DNA of 21,310 bases from JAKOWB01 sp038363005 (GCA_038363005.1 JBBQBI010000040.1:1-21310); one strand, 5' to 3'; counted from the first letter of the stretch, positions 1 through 7,997 are shown. The notes: generated from the sequence alone by a model not told the origin. Numbers and translations: made by a program.

Positions 1-160
1 CCCGGGCCCTGTGCTGGGTCGCGCCAGGTCCCCCCCTCCCTCCGCGGGGGGCGGCGCCCGCCCCCGTGGTTGCGGGGGTCCCCCCCGTTTACCCCCCGCC
101 ACCCCACCTCGTGGGGCGCGCCCCCCCCGCGTCTCGAAGGATGTGCCACAGGCACTACTC
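1..160. other. Non-coding C/G-rich, palindrome-rich stretch
   Basis: No gene is supported here. The stretch is dominated by runs of five to eight C or G and several self-complementary segments: a C/G inverted repeat around 45-66, a GGGGG/CCCCC pair around 74-86, and a perfect 12-base palindrome GGGGCGCGCCCC at 113-124. A small hairpin (GTGCC, loop ACA, GGCAC) at 143-155 lies just beyond the stop of the leftward gene. None has the T-tract of a standard intrinsic terminator on either strand. It may be a terminator-like or intergenic repeat region. Long C runs are also a common place for sequencing error. Confidence 0.5.
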
Positions 161-835
161 TCAGAATTCGTAGGAGATCGCCAGCCTGACGCTGTGCGCG
201 CTGAGGCTCACCTTGTCGGGATGGTCGAAGTACCAGGCGCTGCCCCAGTCGTCGTAGAGGTACTCGGCGCGCGCCGTGAAGTGGTCGTCGATGGCGTAGT
301 CCAGGCCGCCGCCGAGCGTCCAGCCGACCTGGATCTGCTCATCGTAGGCGTAGCTCTTGTCATAGATGCTCTGGTAGCCGAAGCGCAGCTCGGTCAGCGA
401 CAGCCCACCGGCGGCGAACAGCAGCAGGTCACCGCAGGCCCAGCCGACCCGGCCGCGCAGGCGCGCCGACCAGGGCGTTCTGAAGCTGTCGACATAGGAA
501 TAAGGTCCGGGCGGATCGGGCGGGTCCAGCGTCACGCTGCCCTTCACCTCGCCGTCGGCTGAGCTGACGCCGACCTCGACCTCCAGTCCGAAGACCAGGC
601 CGCCGCGCTGCAGGTTCCAGCCGGCGAAGCCGCCGCCGGCCACGCCGTCGAGGTCGGTCGAGGCCGGGTGGATGCCGTCGAAGGCGACGTCGAGGTCGCC
701 CAGCGAAAAACCGACAAAGGCGCCGAGGTAGGGCCCGGACCAGTCGTGCGGCGCGCCCTCGCCGGCCTGGACGTCCGTCGCCGCCAGCGCCAGCGTCGCC
801 GCCAGTGCCAAAACAATTCCCACGCAGCGCGTCAT
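161..835 (-). CDS. Small outer-membrane beta-barrel protein (Omp25/Omp31-like)
   Basis: A 224-residue protein expected in the outer membrane. The N-terminus is a clear Sec signal peptide with an alanine-rich core, probably cleaved after VQA near residue 24. Next comes the WSGPYLGAFVGF segment, the usual first strand of Omp25/Omp31-type porin-like proteins. Alternating aromatic and glycine strands follow, with motifs such as WSARLRGRVGWA and TARAEYLYDDWG, and the chain ends in a C-terminal phenylalanine (AISYEF), as barrels require for BAM insertion. The ATG at 835 is chosen over an upstream ATG at 886 because it starts the signal peptide and has GGAGGG eight bases upstream. A TATACT hexamer on the same strand at 859-864 could be its -10. 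It diverges from the acetyltransferase gene. The barrel class is secure; a specific role is not known. Confidence 0.88.
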   Translation of the reverse strand: MTRCVGIVLALAATLALAATDVQAGEGAPHDWSGPYLGAFVGFSLGDLDVAFDGIHPASTDLDGVAGGGFAGWNLQRGGLVFGLEVEVGVSSADGEVKGSVTLDPPDPPGPYSYVDSFRTPWSARLRGRVGWACGDLLLFAAGGLSLTELRFGYQSIYDKSYAYDEQIQVGWTLGGGLDYAIDDHFTARAEYLYDDWGSAWYFDHPDKVSLSAHSVRLAISYEF

Positions 836-858
836 GTCCGGGTCCCTCCGACCGCCCC

Positions 859-864
859 AGTATA
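859..864 (-). promoter_or_regulatory. Possible -10 element of the small barrel gene
   Basis: TATACT on the minus strand matches the sigma-70 -10 consensus at five of six positions and lies 24 bases before the start codon. There is no convincing -35 at 16-18 bases upstream, so this is only a candidate. Confidence 0.25.
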
Positions 865-998
865 GAAAGTCCCGGGTTCGGCGCACACGCGGTTATTTGG
901 TCGGCGAGCCGCTGCGTCGCCTGCAACCCGGCCCTGCTGCGTGGCCTCTTGCCCTCCGCTCCGCCGCTAAGCAGCCTCGACCTGTCGCAGGAGTCGCC

Positions 999-1481
999 AT
1001 GGGCCAGCCCTTTGCCATCCGTCCCGCCATCGCCACCGATGCCGAGGCGATCTTTGCCATCACCCAGGCGGCGGTCGAGGGGCTGGCGCGCGATCATTAC
1101 AGCCCGCAGCAGATCGCCGGCTGGATGGGCGACCGCACGCCGGAGACTTACCGGCCGGAGGCCGCCTGCGGCCGCATCAAGGTGGCCGAGCTGGCGGGCC
1201 GGGTGGTGGGCTACGTTGACGCCCTGCCGGGGGAGTTGACCCGCCTCTTCCTGCTGCCGGCGGTGGCCGGACAGGGCCTCGGCAAGGCGCTGCTTCGGGT
1301 CGGCCTGGCGCAGGCACGCCAGGGGCACCAGGGCCCGCTGCGCCTGGAAGCGACGCTGAACGCCGCCCCCTTCTATGCCCGCAACGGCTTCCGGACGGTC
1401 GGCCCGGGGGTCTTCGGCGGCCGCGGGCCGGGGTACCCCGACATCCCGGTGGTTGTCATGGAAGAGACGCCGGCCGGCTAG
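999..1481 (+). CDS. GNAT-family N-acetyltransferase
   Basis: A 160-residue protein with the GNAT fold, expected to transfer an acetyl group from acetyl-CoA to an amine substrate that cannot be named from sequence. It opens with the beta1 motif AIRPAIATDAEAIFAI. The acetyl-CoA pyrophosphate loop is visible as GQGLGKAL (residues 91-98), after the strand LTRLFLLPAV. The C-terminal half has the usual APFYARNGFRTVG segment. The ATG at 999 is preferred because AGGAG stands five bases upstream; the open frame runs back to 834 with nothing GNAT-like there. It lies 45 bases before lutA on the same strand, so it may be the first gene of the lut transcript. A functional link to lactate use is unproven. 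Confidence 0.88.
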   Translation: MGQPFAIRPAIATDAEAIFAITQAAVEGLARDHYSPQQIAGWMGDRTPETYRPEAACGRIKVAELAGRVVGYVDALPGELTRLFLLPAVAGQGLGKALLRVGLAQARQGHQGPLRLEATLNAAPFYARNGFRTVGPGVFGGRGPGYPDIPVVVMEETPAG

Positions 1482-1526
1482 ACGGCCGCCTTGCCAAGCG
1501 CCCGGCCGGCCAGCATTCTCCGCCGC

Positions 1527-2324
1527 ATGTCGTCTCCCGCGCCCACGCCTCCTGCGTCGCCCCGCGTCGCCCTCTTCGTCACCTGCCTGGTCGACCTCTT
1601 CCGGCCCACCGTCGGCTTCGCCGCGGTCAAGCTGCTGGAGGACGCCGGCTGCCAGGTCGAGGTGCCGTCGGCGCAGTCCTGCTGCGGCCAGCCGGCCTGG
1701 AACTCGGGCGACCGCAAGTCCACCGCGGCCGTCGCCCGCGGCGTGATCGAGGCCTTCGCCGGCTACGACTACGTCGTGGTGCCCTCGGGCTCCTGCGGCG
1801 GCATGATCGCGCATCACTATCCGGAGCTCTTCAAGGACGACCCGGTCTGGGAACCCCGTGCCAGGGAGCTCGCCGGCCGCACCCACGAGCTGGTTTCCTT
1901 CCTGGCCGACGTGCTGAAGATCGAGGGCGTGACGGCCCGCTTCGCCGGCAGCGTCACCTATCAGGACTCCTGCTCCGGCCTACGCGAGCTTGGCATCAAG
2001 GCGCAGCCGCGCCGCCTGCTGGCGACGGTCGAGGGACTGGCGCTGAGCGAGCTGAAGGACAGCGAGGTCTGCTGCGGCTTCGGTGGCACCTTCTGCGTCA
2101 AGTACCCGGAGATCAGCGACAAGATGGTGAGCGAGAAGCTGGGCTGCGTCGCCGCCAGCGGCGCCACCACGCTGCTGGCCGGCGACCTGGGCTGCCTGCT
2201 CAACATGGCCGGCAAGCTGAAGCGCGAGGGTTCGCCGATCCAGGTGCGCCATGTTGCCGAGGTGCTGGCCGACATGAGCGACCAGCCGGCCATCGGCGAG
2301 GCGCGGCCGGAGGGCAAGGCCTGA
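1527..2324 (+). CDS. lutA: L-lactate utilization protein LutA (Fe-S, CCG-domain)
   Basis: A 265-residue LutA/YkgE-type subunit of the cytoplasmic LutABC L-lactate oxidation system. It has two copies of the cysteine-rich CCG domain known from heterodisulfide reductase and glycolate oxidase subunits. The first copy includes Cys20, Cys52-Cys53-Gly54 (SCCGQPAWNSGD) and Cys90 (GSCGGM). The second includes Cys149 (YQDSCSGLRELG), Cys182-Cys183-Gly184 (VCCGFGGTFC) and Cys190. Length and motif order match the family. The ATG at 1527 is chosen because it precedes the conserved VALFVTCLVDLFRP; a TTG at 1491 would only add a non-conserved tail. No strong ribosome site is seen upstream, so it may depend on coupling with the gene before it. 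Its TGA shares one base with the lutB ATG. Confidence 0.93.
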   Translation: MSSPAPTPPASPRVALFVTCLVDLFRPTVGFAAVKLLEDAGCQVEVPSAQSCCGQPAWNSGDRKSTAAVARGVIEAFAGYDYVVVPSGSCGGMIAHHYPELFKDDPVWEPRARELAGRTHELVSFLADVLKIEGVTARFAGSVTYQDSCSGLRELGIKAQPRRLLATVEGLALSELKDSEVCCGFGGTFCVKYPEISDKMVSEKLGCVAASGATTLLAGDLGCLLNMAGKLKREGSPIQVRHVAEVLADMSDQPAIGEARPEGKA

Positions 2325-3751
2325 TGGAGCCGACCAGCCACGCCTTCAAGAGCAACGTCACCGCCGCGCTGGCCGATCCCAACCTGCAGCGCGCCATGGG
2401 CTTCGTGCGCACCGGCTTCATCGACAAGCGGGCGGCGGTGGCTGCCAAGCTACCGGAGTTCGAGGCGCTGCGCGACAGCGCGCGCGACATCAAGGACCAC
2501 GTGCTGGCCAACCTCGACATTTATCTCGAGCGCTACGAGGCCAAGGTGCTGGAGTCCGGCGGCCAGGTGCACTGGTGCGAGACGGCGGAGGATGCGCGCC
2601 AGTGCATCCTGCAGATCTGCCAGCGCGCCGGTGCGCGCACCGTGACCAAGGGCAAGTCGATGATCGGCGAGGAGATCGCCATCAACGACTATCTGGAGGA
2701 GAAGGGCATCACCCCGGTCGAGACCGACCTGGGCGAATACATCATCCAGCTGCGTCATGAGCCGCCGAGCCACATCATCGCGCCGGCGGTGCACCTGACC
2801 AAGGAGCAGGTCGAGGCCGACTTCCGCCGGGTGCACAGCGAGCTGCCGGCGGGCCGCGACCTGAGCGACGCCGCCCTGCTGGTGGCCGAGGCGCGCGCCA
2901 TGCTGCGGCAGAAGTTCCTGGCCGCCGACGTCGGCATCACCGGCGCCAACTTCCTGATCGCCGAGACCGGCAGCTCGATCATCGTCACCAACGAGGGCAA
3001 CGGCGACCTGACGCAGAACCTGCCCAAGGTGCATGTCGTCATCGCGAGCCTGGAAAAGATCGTCCCGACCTTGGAGGACCTGGCGCAGATCCTGCGCGTG
3101 CTGGCGCGCTCGGCGACCGGGCAGGAGTTCTCCACCTACACCACGCTCTCCACCGGGCCGCGCCGGCCGGGCGACCTGGACGGGCCCGAGGAGTACCACG
3201 TGGTGCTGCTCGACAACGGCCGCAGCGACATGCTGGGTAGCGAGTTCCAGGAGGTGCTGCGCTGCATCCGCTGCGGCGCCTGCATGAACCACTGCCCGGT
3301 CTACCACGCCATCGGCGGCCACGCTTACGGCTGGGTCTATCCGGGGCCGATCGGCGCCGTGCTGGACCCGCAGCTCATCGGGTTGAAAGAGGCCGGCAAC
3401 CTGCCCAACGCTTCGACCTTCTGCGGTCGCTGCGAAAGCGTCTGCCCGATGCGCATCCCGCTGCCCAAGCTGATGCGCCACTGGCGCGAGAAGGAGTTCG
3501 AGCGCCACCTGACGCCACGCACCGTGCGCAGCGGCCTCTGGCTCTGGGCTTTCTTCGCCCGCCGCCCGGCGCTCTATCGCCGCATGAGCGGGCTGGGCGC
3601 ACGGGTGTTGGGAATGCTGGGCGGCAAGCGTGGGCGGCTGTCGCGCCTGCCGCTGGCTGGCGGCTGGACCCGCCATCGCGACCTGCCGGCGCCGGAGGGG
3701 CGCAGCTTCCAGGCGCTGTGGCGCCAGCGCCAGAAGGAGCGCGGGGCGTGA
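2324..3751 (+). CDS. lutB: L-lactate utilization iron-sulfur protein LutB
   Basis: A 475-residue LutB/YkgF-type protein, the central iron-sulfur subunit of LutABC. The N-terminal two thirds is a LUD domain, with TVTKGKSMIGEEIAIN near residues 106-121 and GANFLIAETGSSIIVTNEGN near residues 206-226. Two 4Fe-4S ferredoxin-type motifs follow: C314-x2-C317-x2-C320-x3-C324-P (CIRCGACMNHCP) and C367-x2-C370-x3-C374-P (CGRCESVCP). The C-terminal region, with LWAFFARRPALYRR, is typical of the family. The ATG overlaps the lutA stop in the arrangement TGATG, with GGAGGG nine bases upstream. Its own stop overlaps the lutC GTG. The protein should pass electrons from lactate oxidation towards the respiratory chain; the acceptor is not shown by the sequence. 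Confidence 0.95.
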   Translation: MEPTSHAFKSNVTAALADPNLQRAMGFVRTGFIDKRAAVAAKLPEFEALRDSARDIKDHVLANLDIYLERYEAKVLESGGQVHWCETAEDARQCILQICQRAGARTVTKGKSMIGEEIAINDYLEEKGITPVETDLGEYIIQLRHEPPSHIIAPAVHLTKEQVEADFRRVHSELPAGRDLSDAALLVAEARAMLRQKFLAADVGITGANFLIAETGSSIIVTNEGNGDLTQNLPKVHVVIASLEKIVPTLEDLAQILRVLARSATGQEFSTYTTLSTGPRRPGDLDGPEEYHVVLLDNGRSDMLGSEFQEVLRCIRCGACMNHCPVYHAIGGHAYGWVYPGPIGAVLDPQLIGLKEAGNLPNASTFCGRCESVCPMRIPLPKLMRHWREKEFERHLTPRTVRSGLWLWAFFARRPALYRRMSGLGARVLGMLGGKRGRLSRLPLAGGWTRHRDLPAPEGRSFQALWRQRQKERGA

Positions 3752-4428
3752 GCGCGCGCGACGCCATCCTGGGCAAGCTGAAGATCCGCCTGGCCAAGGA
3801 CACCCGCCGCGTCGGCGCTGCCGGTGTGACCGAGCGCATCGCCGGCCACGCGCGCGGCCTGGTGCCGGCGCGCGGCCAGGGCGACAGCGCGCACCGCGTG
3901 GCGCTGCTGGAGGCGCAGGTCGCCGCGCTGTCCGGCACGACACAGCGGGTGAAGAGCCTCGACCAGGTGCCCGAAGCCATCGCCGATTACCTGCGCCAGC
4001 AGAACCTGCCGCCGAAGCTGAAGCGCGCGCCGCATCCTTTGCTGCGCGCCCTGCCTTTCGAGCGCACGCCGCTGCTGGAGATCGCCGAGGGCCGCGCCGA
4101 GGGCAGCGACCTGACCTCGCTGACCCCGGTGTTCTGCGCCGTGGCCGAGACCGGCACGCTGGTGCTGCAGTCCAGCCCGCAGACTCCGACCACCCTGGCC
4201 TTCCTGCCCGACAACCACATCGCCGTGGTCAAGGCCAGCCAGGTGGTGGCCAGCTACGAGGACGCCTTCGACCTGACGCGCGAGGCGCAGGGCGAGGGCC
4301 GCATGCCGCGCTCCTTCAACTTTGTCACCGGCCCGTCGCGCACCGCCGACATCGAGCAGCAGATCCAGCTCGGCGCCCACGGCCCGCGCCGCCTGCACAT
4401 CATCCTGGTCGAGGATGTCCCGCTCTAA
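3748..4428 (+). CDS. lutC: L-lactate utilization protein LutC (LUD domain)
   Basis: A 226-residue LutC/YkgG-type protein, the third subunit of LutABC. The LUD-domain core is clear from about residue 128: VFCAVAETGTLVLQSS, then a TTLAFLPDNHIAVVK segment, and near the end SFNFVTGPSRTADIE and LHIILVEDVPL, all characteristic of LutC. The start is the GTG at 3748, which overlaps the lutB stop by four bases (GTGA) and has AAGGAG eight bases upstream. A GTG at 3718 would add a non-conserved tail. Overlaps on both sides indicate one translationally coupled operon. The protein has no transmembrane segment or signal peptide and should be cytoplasmic. Confidence 0.94.
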   Translation: MSARDAILGKLKIRLAKDTRRVGAAGVTERIAGHARGLVPARGQGDSAHRVALLEAQVAALSGTTQRVKSLDQVPEAIADYLRQQNLPPKLKRAPHPLLRALPFERTPLLEIAEGRAEGSDLTSLTPVFCAVAETGTLVLQSSPQTPTTLAFLPDNHIAVVKASQVVASYEDAFDLTREAQGEGRMPRSFNFVTGPSRTADIEQQIQLGAHGPRRLHIILVEDVPL

Positions 4429-4996
4429 GGTGCCGCCCGCGAAGGCACCGGGGGCTGTGCCCGACGCTGCCTTGTGGGAACAGGCCACCCGGGACGTGAA
4501 GCCGCTGCGCAAGCGGGTGCCGCGGCCCGCTGCGCCGAAGCCGACGTTGGCCGCGAAGGATCCGCCGCCTGATCTTCCGACTCACCGGCCGCGCCGGGCC
4601 GTCGTAGCCAAGCCGGCGCCGCGCCCCGCTGCGCCGGCCGCGCCGCTGGCGGCCGGCACCATCGCCGGCCTGGACCGCCGCAATGCCGAGCGGCTGCGGC
4701 GTGGCCAGCTGCCGATCGAGGCGGTGCTCGACCTGCACGGCATGACGCAGGAGCGTGCGCACCGCGCGCTGGACCGCTTCCTCGCTGGCGCCGCGGCGTC
4801 CGGCATTCGCTGCGTGCTGGTCATCACCGGCAAGGGCCGCAGCAAGGAGGAGGGCGGCGTGCTGAAGCGCGAGGTGCCACGCTGGCTCAACGAACCCGGC
4901 CTGCGCCCGCTGGTGCTGGCCATCGCCACCGCGCGCCCCAACCACGGTGGCGAGGGCGCGCTCTACCTGCTGCTGAAACGCCGGCGCGAGGTCTAG
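4415..4996 (+). CDS. Smr-domain protein
   Basis: A 193-residue protein. The N-terminal 90 residues are basic and rich in proline and alanine, probably disordered, apart from the conserved LWEQATRDVKPL segment that begins this alphaproteobacterial family. The Smr domain, also found at the C-terminus of MutS2, covers about residues 100-190: VLDLHGMTQERAHRALDRFL, then VLVITGKGRS and RPNHGGEGALYLLLKR. The LDLHG and TGKG motifs are those of nicking or RNA-cleaving Smr domains. The ATG at 4415 overlaps the end of lutC by 14 bases, with GAGG directly before it, so translation probably depends on coupling. Its role here is unknown. Its placement behind lutC is unusual and may only reflect shared transcription. 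It ends one base from the convergent autotransporter. Confidence 0.88.
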   Translation: MSRSKVPPAKAPGAVPDAALWEQATRDVKPLRKRVPRPAAPKPTLAAKDPPPDLPTHRPRRAVVAKPAPRPAAPAAPLAAGTIAGLDRRNAERLRRGQLPIEAVLDLHGMTQERAHRALDRFLAGAAASGIRCVLVITGKGRSKEEGGVLKREVPRWLNEPGLRPLVLAIATARPNHGGEGALYLLLKRRREV

Positions 4997-4997
4997 C

Positions 4998-7883
4998 TCA
5001 GAAGCTCAGCCTGATCCCGGCGCTGCCGCCCAGCGCGCTGTAGTCCTTGCCCAGCGCGGCGTCGGCGGCGAGGTAGCCGCTCCAGCCGCCCTCGAGCTGG
5101 AAGATTTCCAGCTCCAGTCGGGCCACGCCCAGCGTGCCGGGCGCCTGGTCCTCGGCGGTGCTGTCGCTGACGCCGGCACCGAACACGCGGGCCTGGTTGT
5201 CGCCCAGGAACTCGTGATCGACGCGCAGCGTCAGGGTCGGCTGGATGCCCAGGCCGCCGCTGGCGAAGCTGGCGCCGATGCGCAGCCCCAGCGCGCCGCG
5301 CAGCGTGTCGCCGCTGCCGTCGAATTCGGCATTGGCGATGGTGCCGTCGCTCAAATCGCTGTGCGCGTAGGACAGCGCGGCGTTGGGCTCCAGGAAGAGC
5401 GTGCCGAGGTCGAAGCGCCAACCGGTTTCCACCCGCCCGCCGTAGGTGTCGAGCTGGGCATCCTCGCCGCCGCTGAGGCCCGGCACGGCATAGTCCAGCG
5501 ACAGCAGGTCGACCTTCACCAGCCCTTCGGCATAGAAGCCGCCTAGCGCGTAGCTGGCATAGGCGCCGAAGGTCGGGCCGCGATAGTCGGCGGTGGCGCC
5601 GCTGTCGAAATCCTGGCGCGAGATCAGCCAGCCGCCCATCACGCCGAACACCGCCGTGCCCTCGACGAAGTGCTCCAGGCTGACGTCGGCGCCGACCAGG
5701 AAGCCGCCCAACGCCTGGTCGTAGCTGGCGTCGGCGTTGCTGCCGCCGACCGTGACGCTGGTGTCGCGGCTGACCCAGCGGCCCAGCGCCCGACCCCAGA
5801 CGCCGAAGCCCGAGGCACCTGGTTCGGCCGGCTGCACCCAGGCCTCCTGGCCCAGGGCGGCGTACTGCGTTTGCCCGGAGGCCTGCTGGCCGGTGCCGCG
5901 GCGCTCCTCTAGGCGGGCGCTCGGCAGCGTGCTGCTCTCGCTCCACAGCGTCTGACCGGCGGTCAGCAGCGTTGGCAGCTCGGCCAGGCTGGCGAACAGA
6001 TGACTGACCAGAAAGAAGCTGCCGGCGGCATAGTCCAGCGAATAGATGTAGGCGCCGGTGACCAGGGCGCCGCCGGCCAGCGTGAAGTCGCCGGCCGACG
6101 AGCTGCCGGCCACGTTCACCAGCTCGATGCCGGTGGTGTTGAGTTCGCCCGGCCCCGGGTTGGTGTTGACCAGCGCGATCTGCGTCGTACCAGAGGAGCT
6201 GCCGGCGATCACCAGGCGATCGGCCGAGGAATTGCCGTCGCCGGCCAGGAAGGCATCCATCCTGAGGCTGCCGCCGCCCAGGAAATCGCCAGGGAGAGTC
6301 AGGCTGTCGTGCGTCGTCGAGCCGTTGCCCGCCGCCTCGTCGCTGAGGTCGATCACGCCGGACCCGAAAAAGATCTCCAGGCCAAGGAAGCTGCTGGCCT
6401 CGGCGACGCCCGCGCTGAAGGCGACCCGCACTGTGCCGTCGTTCTGCAAGCTGTCGGCGCCCAGGCCGAAGTCGCTGCTGCCGAGGCTCTCCCACAGCCC
6501 GGTGTTCGACAGGCTGTCGGACTCGTCGGTCAGCTGCAGCAGGCCGACGATGTGACCACTGGCCAGGTTGGTCAGGCCGGCACCACGATCCTTTGCGACA
6601 ATGGCCTGCCCCATGGGATCCAGCAGGGCGTTGCCGACCAGGCCGCCCAGCGTGATGCTGGTCGGGCCGCTGCCCTCGTTGCGGGCATAGATCCCGTTCA
6701 CGCCGCCGGTAACCGCGCCGGTGCCGGTGATGATGGTGAGCGTGCTGGCGCCGGCCTGATTGTGTGCCGAGATGCCGCTGTAGGTAGTGCCGGTGACCGC
6801 GCCGGCGCCAGTGGTCACGCGCAGCAGGCCGCTGCCGGCATTCTCCGCCTTGATGCCGGTTAGGTCGCCGCTGACCGCGCCGCCGGCCGCAATGGTCAGG
6901 TCGACGCCGCTGGTGAGCGCATTGATGCCGATGGAGTCGGTGAGGCTGCCGGTCACCGCGCCGCTGCCGGTGGTGATGGCCAACAAACCGCTACCGTCGT
7001 TCTGCGCCTTGATGCCGGCCAGGCCACCAGTCACCGCGCCACCGGCGGTGTCGATGGTCAGGCGGGTGCCGGCGTTGTGTGCGCTGACGCCATAGGCGGT
7101 GCCACCTGTCACCGCGCCGCCGCCCGTGGTGATCTGGACCGCCCCGCTGCCGAGATTGTCGGCCAGGATCCCGCTCGAGCCACCGCCGACGGCGCCGCCG
7201 CGCGTGATGACGGTCAGGTCGCTGCCGTCGTTCTTCGCCTCGATGCCGATGCCGGCGCCGCCGGTGGCGTTGGCGCCGCCGGCGCCGACGTCGATAGTCA
7301 GCACTCCGCTGCCATAGTTGCGCGCGAAGATGCCGCGCACCGGGCCGCTGGCGCCACCGCCGCCGGTGGAGACCGACAGGTCGCTGCCGAAGTTGACCGC
7401 ACTGATGGCGCTGCCGTTTACCGTGGTGACGCTGCTGGCGCCCGTGGTGATGCTCAGCACGCCGCTGCCCTGGTTGTTGGCCAGGATGCCGACGCGATAA
7501 CCGGCGATGGCGCCACCGGCGTTGACCGTGATCGACCCCGGATTCCCCATGATGATGTTGCCGCTGCTGACAATGAACAGCCCGGCGCTGCCATAGCCGG
7601 TGGCGATCAGGTCCGCGGCGTTGGCGTCGGTAAAGCTCAGCGCGCCGGCGCCAGTGATCGTCAGCGCGTTGCCGTCGGCGGTGTGCACGCTGAAGCCCGG
7701 CAGTGTCGTCACTGCCGCGTCGTCGGCCGCCACGCTCTGCGCCGTGGTCTCGGCGCCGGAACAGACGAAGCTTGGCGAGGGCATGGGATCGCAGCTGGCG
7801 TGGCTGTCGCTCGAATAGCTAGTTATGCAGGCGACGACCACGGAAGCGCTGGCCAACAAGCGCTGGCGCACGGTCGATGACAT
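4998..7883 (-). CDS. Autotransporter with repeat-rich passenger and C-terminal beta-barrel
   Basis: A 961-residue type V secreted protein. The N-terminus is a signal peptide (basic RQR, then LLASASVVVACITS), probably cleaved near SHAS at residue 30, followed by CDPMPSPSFVCSGAE, an opening usual in such passengers. Residues about 132-437 hold twelve repeats of 24-30 residues with the core GI-A-N-GSG and GAVTGG, suggesting a beta-helical stalk. From about residue 690 (GFGVWGRALGRWV) to the C-terminal SF lies an autotransporter barrel domain of about 270 residues with many aromatic strand motifs. The ATG at 7883 is chosen because it begins the signal peptide and has GGGGGAG eight bases upstream. 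The frame upstream of it encodes nothing of this kind. No protease, lipase or other catalytic motif is recognised in the passenger, so adhesion or surface structure is the likeliest role, by inference. Confidence 0.92.
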   Translation of the reverse strand: MSSTVRQRLLASASVVVACITSYSSDSHASCDPMPSPSFVCSGAETTAQSVAADDAAVTTLPGFSVHTADGNALTITGAGALSFTDANAADLIATGYGSAGLFIVSSGNIIMGNPGSITVNAGGAIAGYRVGILANNQGSGVLSITTGASSVTTVNGSAISAVNFGSDLSVSTGGGGASGPVRGIFARNYGSGVLTIDVGAGGANATGGAGIGIEAKNDGSDLTVITRGGAVGGGSSGILADNLGSGAVQITTGGGAVTGGTAYGVSAHNAGTRLTIDTAGGAVTGGLAGIKAQNDGSGLLAITTGSGAVTGSLTDSIGINALTSGVDLTIAAGGAVSGDLTGIKAENAGSGLLRVTTGAGAVTGTTYSGISAHNQAGASTLTIITGTGAVTGGVNGIYARNEGSGPTSITLGGLVGNALLDPMGQAIVAKDRGAGLTNLASGHIVGLLQLTDESDSLSNTGLWESLGSSDFGLGADSLQNDGTVRVAFSAGVAEASSFLGLEIFFGSGVIDLSDEAAGNGSTTHDSLTLPGDFLGGGSLRMDAFLAGDGNSSADRLVIAGSSSGTTQIALVNTNPGPGELNTTGIELVNVAGSSSAGDFTLAGGALVTGAYIYSLDYAAGSFFLVSHLFASLAELPTLLTAGQTLWSESSTLPSARLEERRGTGQQASGQTQYAALGQEAWVQPAEPGASGFGVWGRALGRWVSRDTSVTVGGSNADASYDQALGGFLVGADVSLEHFVEGTAVFGVMGGWLISRQDFDSGATADYRGPTFGAYASYALGGFYAEGLVKVDLLSLDYAVPGLSGGEDAQLDTYGGRVETGWRFDLGTLFLEPNAALSYAHSDLSDGTIANAEFDGSGDTLRGALGLRIGASFASGGLGIQPTLTLRVDHEFLGDNQARVFGAGVSDSTAEDQAPGTLGVARLELEIFQLEGGWSGYLAADAALGKDYSALGGSAGIRLSF
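6576..7490 (-). repeat. Twelve coding tandem repeats of the autotransporter passenger
   Basis: Twelve in-frame copies of a 24-30-residue unit begin at residue 132 with GILANNQGSG and end near residue 437 with AIVAKDRGAG. Copies such as GIFARNYGSG, GIEAKNDGSD, GIKAQNDGSG, GIKAENAGSG and GIYARNEGSG share the pattern G-I-x-A-x-N-x-G. The copies are degenerate at DNA level, so the array is old enough to have diverged. Confidence 0.85.
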
Positions 7884-7930
7884 CTGATCTGCTCCCCCAA
7901 TGCCGAATAGACGCGCAGGGAGCCCCTTCG

Positions 7931-7955
7931 AGCCAGCGTGGCTGCCGCGGCAGCC
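7931..7955. promoter_or_regulatory. Overlapping palindromes upstream of the autotransporter
   Basis: A perfect 16-base palindrome GGCTGCCGCGGCAGCC at 7940-7955 lies 56 bases before the autotransporter start codon. A second hairpin, AGCCA-GCG-TGGCT, at 7931-7943 shares four bases with it, so the two cannot form at once. It could be an operator or a leader-RNA structure. No known binding-site family is recognised. Confidence 0.4.
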
Positions 7956-7997
7956 CGGTGCCCGATCCCAGCACGCTTGCAGAGCATGGCATGGAAG

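Noticed and set aside
2450..3943. A 497-codon minus-strand frame over lutB and lutC, and similar ones at 429-1886 and 3574-4512
   Set aside because: These are shadows caused by high GC. Their products are Arg/Ala/Gly-rich without motifs, while the plus-strand genes carry full family signatures.
4993..6495. A 500-codon minus-strand frame in another register of the autotransporter
   Set aside because: It is Arg/Gln/Gly-rich and overlaps the well-supported barrel domain of the autotransporter.
6576..7490. Repeated DNA that could look like a CRISPR array
   Set aside because: The repeats are in frame, degenerate and contiguous, with no constant repeat and unique spacer pattern. They are coding repeats of the passenger.
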